The notes under the pieces were generated by a model. That model saw nothing but the letters and a program-made list of their open reading frames with translations. It was not told where the DNA came from and did no database searches. From the NCBI GenBank assembly GCA_027047735.1, contig JALTUD010000015.1, forward strand, positions 1 to 9,666: DNA of 9,666 nt, in the 5' to 3' direction. Origin of the DNA: Flavobacteriales bacterium (GTDB taxonomy: Bacteria; Bacteroidota; Bacteroidia; Flavobacteriales_D; Parvicellaceae). Made by a program: the position numbers and the translations under genes. Of this stretch, positions 6,629-9,666 are shown in pieces (the first letter of the stretch is position 1; each line of letters starts with the position of its first letter).

Positions 6629-7342
6629 TTATTTGTTTATGTCTAATAATTCAATGTCGAATATCAATGTTTCGTAAGGGCCAATTTTTCCACCCGCACC
6701 ACGTTCTCCGTAAGCCAAGTCATAAGGAATGTACAATCTCCATTTAGAGCCTTTAGGCATCAATTGCAAGGCTTCCGTCCAGCCTTTAATTACACCGCTA
6801 ACAGGAAATGTAGCCGGTTGACCTCTTTCCACCGAGCTGTCAAAAACAGTTCCGTCAATCAATTTACCGGTGTAGTGCGTTGTAACCTTGTCGTTAATCG
6901 TCGGTTTTTCGCCCGTACCTTCTTTTATAATTTCATATTGCAAACCGCTAGGTAGCGTTACCACTTCCGGACGTTTGCCGTTTTCTTCCAAAAACTTTTT
7001 GCCTTTTTCAATTTGAGCCTTGCTTTTTTCTTCCGATTTTTTCTTCATATAAGCGTTCAAAAGCTCTCCGATTTGTTCTTCTTTCAGTTTCAAATCATTA
7101 CCCGCCAGGGCATCTTCAACCCCTTTAGCCAAAGCAGTAGCATCCAATTCGTCAATTCCTTGACTCTTTAAGTTTTGAGCAATACTAACGCCCAACCCGT
7201 AACTAACGGAGTCCAATTCTGTTTTTAATTCCATTTCTGTTTGATGTTTCTTTTTTTTCTTTTTACAACATTTATGTTGAGCCGTAGCACTCAGGCTCAC
7301 AAACGAAGCCAACAAAAGTACTGAAATACTTAACTTTTTCAT
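6629..7342 (-). CDS. FKBP-type peptidyl-prolyl isomerase, secreted (FkpA/Mip-like)
   Basis: A 237-residue periplasmic isomerase. Signal peptide MKKLSISVLLLASFVSLSAT (cleavage probably after TAQ, residue 22). The mature N-terminus is unusual: HKCCKKKKKKH, a cysteine pair followed by six lysines and flanked by histidines. One N-terminal helical domain follows (ELDSVSYGLGVSIAQNL, 42-58; LAKGVEDAL, 71-79), then a charged linker helix (about 88-120). The FKBP domain (about 129-236) has Tyr157, Phe167-Asp168, Phe179, Val184-Ile185, Trp188, Tyr211 and Phe228 in place, so it should be active. Length fits the FkpA/Mip class. A TAnnTTTG-type promoter element (7427-7434) and a perfect hairpin (7393-7411) lie upstream, and a second FKBP gene follows after 14 bases. 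The poly-lysine run is coded by A-rich DNA, so slippage could occur there. Confidence 0.94.
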   Translation of the reverse strand: MKKLSISVLLLASFVSLSATAQHKCCKKKKKKHQTEMELKTELDSVSYGLGVSIAQNLKSQGIDELDATALAKGVEDALAGNDLKLKEEQIGELLNAYMKKKSEEKSKAQIEKGKKFLEENGKRPEVVTLPSGLQYEIIKEGTGEKPTINDKVTTHYTGKLIDGTVFDSSVERGQPATFPVSGVIKGWTEALQLMPKGSKWRLYIPYDLAYGERGAGGKIGPYETLIFDIELLDINK

Positions 7343-7392
7343 ATAGGTTTGGTGTTAAATTTTACTAATTTTAAGGCGTTATACCAATTATA

Positions 7393-7411
7393 GGGATTTG
7401 ATACAAATCCC
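7393..7411 (-). promoter_or_regulatory. Perfect 8-bp hairpin upstream of the FKBP operon
   Basis: GGGATTTG and CAAATCCC form a perfect inverted repeat around a three-base loop. It lies between the aspartoacylase stop and the first FKBP start, just downstream of the likely promoter, so it would sit near the 5' end of the FKBP mRNA. No T-run follows on the minus strand, which argues against a standard terminator for the upstream gene. It may stabilise the leader RNA or bind a dimeric regulator. Confidence 0.5.
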
Positions 7412-7426
7412 CTTTGTCCATTTTCG

Positions 7427-7434
7427 CAAAGATA
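7427..7434 (-). promoter_or_regulatory. Likely Bacteroidota-type -7 promoter element for the FKBP operon
   Basis: TATCTTTG on the minus strand matches the Bacteroidota -7 consensus TAnnTTTG exactly. It is 85 bases upstream of the first FKBP start, giving a leader of roughly 75-80 bases. The expected upstream TTTG (-33) is poor: only TTTAAT is near the right distance. This is a consensus match only; no start site is known. Confidence 0.5.
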
Positions 7435-7469
7435 CTTAAATTCCTCAATGTCGGATTAAAGGTTAGATG

Positions 7470-8441
7470 TTATTTGTTTTCGTCGTCTTCCTCCACTTCT
7501 TTAACGTTCAAAAAGGAAGCAATATGAGCTACTGCATCACCTTTGTTTGTCAAAGCAAGCGTTCTCATACCTAGAACGTGCCCCGGTTCTTTGGTCGCTA
7601 ATTTTACCGGCGGTTCAGATAAGCCTACATCCAACGTTCCAACTACTTCTTTTCTTCCCAAGTCATCACCCGGTTTTGCTTTGGGGATAAAAATTCCTGC
7701 GTCCGTACTTCTAACCCAATAACTACCTTTCAAGACAGGGGTTGTCAGCGAACTTTTTTTGCCTTCCAACATTTCTTTTTCAATCAACATTCTTTGAATG
7801 TACTTAAGCCCTTCTTCCAAAGCAAATTTATCAAGCCGTTTCGCCTCACCGCCCTCAAACACAAAAATATCCTTTCCTTGTTTATATGCCTCGTTTCTAA
7901 ACGATTTTGGAATCATATTCTTTTTCACAATAATCGAAGCTCCGGTATTTTTAACCAGTCTCAAATTGGGCGAAGGGGCAATGTTGTTAATCCTCAACTG
8001 CGGATAATTGTGAATACCCACCGAGCCCGAATGAAAATCAATACCATAATCAACGTGTGGCAAAACCTCTGTCGTCAGCAAATGAGCAATCACCGAAGCC
8101 AATGAGCCCTTTGGATTACCCGGAAAACAGCGGTTAATATCCTTACCCGAAACCGTTCTCGTACTTTGGTTAAACCCAATCTCATTAATAATCGGAATCG
8201 CAATCACTTTCCCTCGTTTCAGTTTGTCAAATATTTTTTGTTCAAGAGCCTCCATTACAATTTTTACCCCCGTAATCTCGTCACCGTGCATACCCGCACA
8301 AAACAACATCGTAGGACCATCTTCTTCTGCTCTAAAAACCTCCACTTCCACCAATACATATTCTCCGTTAATCAATTTTGCTACAGGAAGTTGAACCAGT
8401 TTATGTTCTCCCTTTTCAATGGTAATATCTCCTATTTTCAT
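7470..8441 (-). CDS. Succinylglutamate desuccinylase/aspartoacylase-family zinc enzyme (M14-like)
   Basis: A 323-residue cytoplasmic metallohydrolase expected to cleave an N-acyl or amide bond of a small amino-acid derivative; the substrate is not readable from the sequence. Zinc ligands are in GMHGDE (His52, Glu55) and DFHSG (His137). The substrate-binding motif DINRCFPG (101-108) and the FEGGE segment (195-199, with the likely catalytic Glu196) are also present. A C-terminal beta domain follows (about 232-315), ending in an acidic tail EVEEDDENK. The start is ATG at 8441 (MKIGDITIEKGEHKLV). The frame stays open upstream to 8573, but those 44 codons are the antisense reading of the foldback repeat and should not be included. 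Only about 20 bases separate the start from the repeat, so any leader RNA would probably contain antisense repeat sequence. It is followed by the FKBP operon on the same strand, which has its own likely promoter. Confidence 0.92.
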   Translation of the reverse strand: MKIGDITIEKGEHKLVQLPVAKLINGEYVLVEVEVFRAEEDGPTMLFCAGMHGDEITGVKIVMEALEQKIFDKLKRGKVIAIPIINEIGFNQSTRTVSGKDINRCFPGNPKGSLASVIAHLLTTEVLPHVDYGIDFHSGSVGIHNYPQLRINNIAPSPNLRLVKNTGASIIVKKNMIPKSFRNEAYKQGKDIFVFEGGEAKRLDKFALEEGLKYIQRMLIEKEMLEGKKSSLTTPVLKGSYWVRSTDAGIFIPKAKPGDDLGRKEVVGTLDVGLSEPPVKLATKEPGHVLGMRTLALTNKGDAVAHIASFLNVKEVEEDDENK

Positions 8442-8666
8442 AATTTTAAATCTTTTTATTGTTTGGGCGTTCCCCACTTTTACAAAAACAACATTTCGCT
8501 CAGGCGAAACGATGTTTTTGTAAAAGTGGGTCGGGCTATCCACTATATCTTTTGGGTTGCATAAGTGCAACAACCCAAAAGGATGCCGTTCCTATCCCTA
8601 ACGCAGTTGAGGTAAGTGCAATGAAAATGGAATTTAGTATTCTTAGACGATGAATATTTTATTTGC

Positions 8667-8830
8667 TTATGCTCAAAACAACAAACTTTAAGAATTTTTG
8701 AATCTTTCTTTTTCCCAATACTGTCGTTGTAAAATTTTGTAGTAACTCGTTACAACAAAAATTTTACGCCTAAGTCTTGAGAAAAATAAATTCTTCAAAT
8801 TCTCCATAAAGTTTATTGCATTGAGCATAG
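8667..8830 (+). repeat. Long imperfect palindrome nested in the tip of repeat copy 2
   Basis: TTATGCTCAA at the left edge pairs with TTGAGCATAG at the right edge. The arms then stay largely complementary (AACAAACTTTA with TAAAGTTTATT; TTGTAAAATTTT with AAAAATTTTAC) down to GTAAC-TC-GTTAC at 8742-8753. The centre at 8748 is symmetric to both edges. Copy 1 has only a four-base loop at the corresponding position, so this 150-base palindrome is either an insertion here or a loss there. Confidence 0.75.
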
Positions 8831-8915
8831 CCCCAGCTATGGAAATAAAATATGAAGAAGTATAAGGATACTAAAAACATTTTATTGTGCTTAGATTAAC
8901 TGTGTTAGGGATAAG

Positions 8916-8981
8916 TCCCTAACGCGAGCGAAATTGGCGGATAGAAAGTGGTGTTTGTTGCTCTCAGACGATGAATATTTT
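8916..8981 (+). repeat. Solo left arm of the foldback repeat
   Basis: The segment opens TCCCTAACGCGAG and continues with GGCGGATAGAAAGTG, then CAGACGATGAA. It matches the left arm of hairpin III in copy 1 (3747-3806) better than it matches the left arm of the copy it is attached to. No matching right arm follows. It appears to be half of a further, truncated unit in tandem. Confidence 0.7.
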
Positions 8982-9001
8982 CAACTCCAATCTAATCCAA
9001 C

Positions 9002-9178
9002 TCAATAAAACCACCATTGCCATAGCCAAAACACCAAGCCAATCAATCCCAATCCGCCAAACAAAAATGTTTGCGTAAACGAATAACCTTGTTCCCGTTG
9101 GAATCGTGCATAAATATACGAAACCACAATTGATAATGAAATACCTATGCTCAAAAAATATACTTGTGTTTGGTGCAC
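9002..9178 (-). CDS. Small two-helix membrane protein, 58 residues, GTG start
   Basis: A short gene of unknown function. The frame from GTG at 9178 reads HQTQVYFLSIGISLSIVVSY, then a charged loop ARFQREQGYSFTQ, then FLFGGLGLIGLVFWLWQWWF before TGA. It has two clear hydrophobic helices (about 7-24 and 36-57) joined by a polar loop. This composition is unlikely to arise by chance in the gene-free DNA next to it. No ATG is available; the GTG is four bases past the stop of the 74-residue gene, which fits coupled translation in one operon. The stop is some 20 bases from the solo repeat arm. I do not recognise the family. Confidence 0.65.
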   Translation of the reverse strand: MHQTQVYFLSIGISLSIVVSYIYARFQREQGYSFTQTFLFGGLGLIGLVFWLWQWWFY

Positions 9179-9182
9179 AACG

Positions 9183-9407
9183 CTATTCTTTTTTAATAAA
9201 CAAGTAATATAAATTGATAAATAAAATGGCGGTATTGGTTAGTATTACGGGGATTGAACCCAATAATATTCCGTAAAGAACAAACAAAGCACATCCTACC
9301 GAATTAACCAATCGTAAAACCTTAATATCCTTCATTAAGAAGGAAATTAAAACGCCTAAAGAAGCTAAATATCCGACCCATTCTGTCGTAGTAATACCAA
9401 AAATCAT
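9183..9407 (-). CDS. Small three-helix inner-membrane protein, YgjV/SemiSWEET-like
   Basis: A 74-residue protein that is nearly all membrane: helices at about 8-24 (EWVGYLASLGVLISF), 34-50 (VNSVGCALFVLYGILLG) and 52-70 (IPVILTNTAILFINLYYLF). The three-helix layout, the GYLAS...ISF opening and the N-S-x-G and IL-N--- patterns recall the YgjV (Imp-YgjV) family and the related SemiSWEET sugar transporters, in which two copies assemble into one pore. The transport PQ motif of SemiSWEETs is replaced by LMKD, so sugar transport is not a safe call. ATG at 9407 lies 10 bases after the stop of the beta-barrel gene, and the 58-residue gene follows after four bases. Confidence 0.75.
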   Translation of the reverse strand: MIFGITTTEWVGYLASLGVLISFLMKDIKVLRLVNSVGCALFVLYGILLGSIPVILTNTAILFINLYYLFIKKE

Positions 9408-9417
9408 AATTATTGTT

Positions 9418-9666
9418 TTAAAAACTGTAAGTTACACCTCCCAAGAGGTTAAATGTATAAACAGGGTAGTTCGTCCAAATTTGGTATTTTTTACCTACTA
9501 TATTGTTAAAGTTGATGAAGGCAGAAAGTCGTTTGTTGTAACGGTACTCAAATCCTATGTTTGCATCTACAAAAGGTTTTAAATCGTAAATATATCTTCC
9601 TTTCGTGTCGGGCGTTATTCCTTCTACAGGTCTTAATGAGTATGTTTTTCTACTGCCGATTACTTG
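9418..9666 (-). CDS. C-terminal end of an outer-membrane beta-barrel protein, probably a TonB-dependent-receptor-like protein; 5' end outside window
   Basis: The last 82 residues of a protein that runs off the right edge. The sequence alternates polar and apolar residues in beta-strand fashion: DANIGFEYRYNKRLSAFINF, then NNIVGKKYQIWTNYP, and ends LLGGVTYSF with the terminal phenylalanine used as the BAM insertion signal. The block YRYNKRLSAFINFNN followed by KKYQIW is typical of the last strands of TonB-dependent receptors in Flavobacteriia, where YxxRW-type endings are common. The ligand cannot be inferred from this end. It is the first gene of a tight minus-strand group with the two small membrane proteins. 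Confidence 0.8.
   Translation of the reverse strand, partial: QVIGSRKTYSLRPVEGITPDTKGRYIYDLKPFVDANIGFEYRYNKRLSAFINFNNIVGKKYQIWTNYPVYTFNLLGGVTYSF

Larger units (their letters stand above)
8462..8981 (+). repeat. Complex foldback repeat, copy 2 (two short hairpins plus a 321-nt hairpin and an extra arm)
   Basis: Same family and strand as the copy at 3614-3919. Hairpin I has 27-nt arms at 8473-8499 and 8504-8530 (25 of 27 paired, loop TCAG). Hairpin II has perfect arms CTTTTGGGTTG (8549-8559) and CAACCCAAAAG (8571-8581). The linkers TCGGGCTATCCACTATAT and GGATGCCGTTCC are identical to copy 1. Hairpin III spans 8593-8913. Its outer stem pairs TATCCCTAACGCAGTT with AACTGTGTTAGGGATA, and the pairing continues inward (TTTAGTATTCTTA with ATAAGGATACTAAA; ATATTTTATTTG with AAATAAAATAT). 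A further palindrome is nested at the tip. After the closing TTAGGGATA, a solo copy of a left arm runs to 8981. The element starts about 20 bases upstream of the aspartoacylase start. No coding content. Confidence 0.87.

Noticed and set aside
7244..7270. Programmed -1 frameshift at the A-AAA-AAG tract in the first FKBP gene
   Set aside because: The zero frame is fully conserved FKBP sequence on both sides of the tract, and no useful alternative product is visible.
8166..8653. Open frames on the plus strand over the aspartoacylase start and the repeat
   Set aside because: They are antisense to a clear gene or run through hairpin DNA, and their sequences have no protein-family features.
8593..8913. 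Resemblance of CCCTAACGC ... GTGTTAGGG ends to integron attC core sites
   Set aside because: attC needs GTTRRRY at the right core; here it is GTTAGGGA, and there is no integrase or cassette array in the window.

Overview
The window looks like a chromosomal segment of a low-GC Bacteroidota bacterium, most likely Flavobacteriia. The support is: a LytTR regulator served by a histidine phosphotransfer domain, a fused double-ATPase peptide transporter subunit, tandem FKBP-type prolyl isomerases, an RHS remnant with the 'DPRLGRFFAVDPL' core, a TonB-dependent-receptor-like barrel end, a TAnnTTTG-type promoter, and AT-rich leaders without Shine-Dalgarno sequences. This placement rests on recognised families, not on a search.

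Layout. Positions 1-3605 are read on the plus strand. They hold the end of an HPt-containing signalling protein, a LytTR response regulator one base downstream, a 630-residue double-ABC ATPase, and rdgB (XTP/dITP diphosphatase). Positions 3606-4199 carry no gene. They hold the first copy of a complex foldback repeat and some unassigned sequence. From 4200 to the end everything is read on the minus strand. In transcription order these genes are: the end of an outer-membrane beta-barrel protein (9666-9418); a 74-residue three-helix membrane protein (9407-9183); a 58-residue membrane protein (9178-9002); a second and larger copy of the foldback repeat (8981-8462); an M14 aspartoacylase-like zinc enzyme (8441-7470); two tandem FKBP isomerases (7342-6629 and 6614-5646); a decayed C-terminal RHS fragment (5642-4646); and a small membrane protein that follows it (4643-4200).

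How parts fit. The HPt domain and the LytTR regulator probably form a phosphorelay. The two FKBPs are envelope-targeted paralogues, one with a cleavable signal peptide and one a lipoprotein, and form an operon. The RHS fragment and the downstream membrane protein look like what remains of a polymorphic RHS tip and its partner gene. The fragment starts three bases beyond the stop codon of the second FKBP gene.

The most unusual content is the repeat family. Two copies about 4.8 kb apart share identical linker blocks, but their hairpin arms differ in sequence while keeping the pairing. Each copy has a 27-bp-arm hairpin, an 11-bp-arm hairpin and a very long imperfect foldback (161 nt in one copy, 321 nt in the other). 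The larger foldback contains a second palindrome nested at its tip. This covariation suggests that the folded form, as DNA or as RNA, is what is maintained. I know of no name for this element and cannot say from memory whether it has been described.
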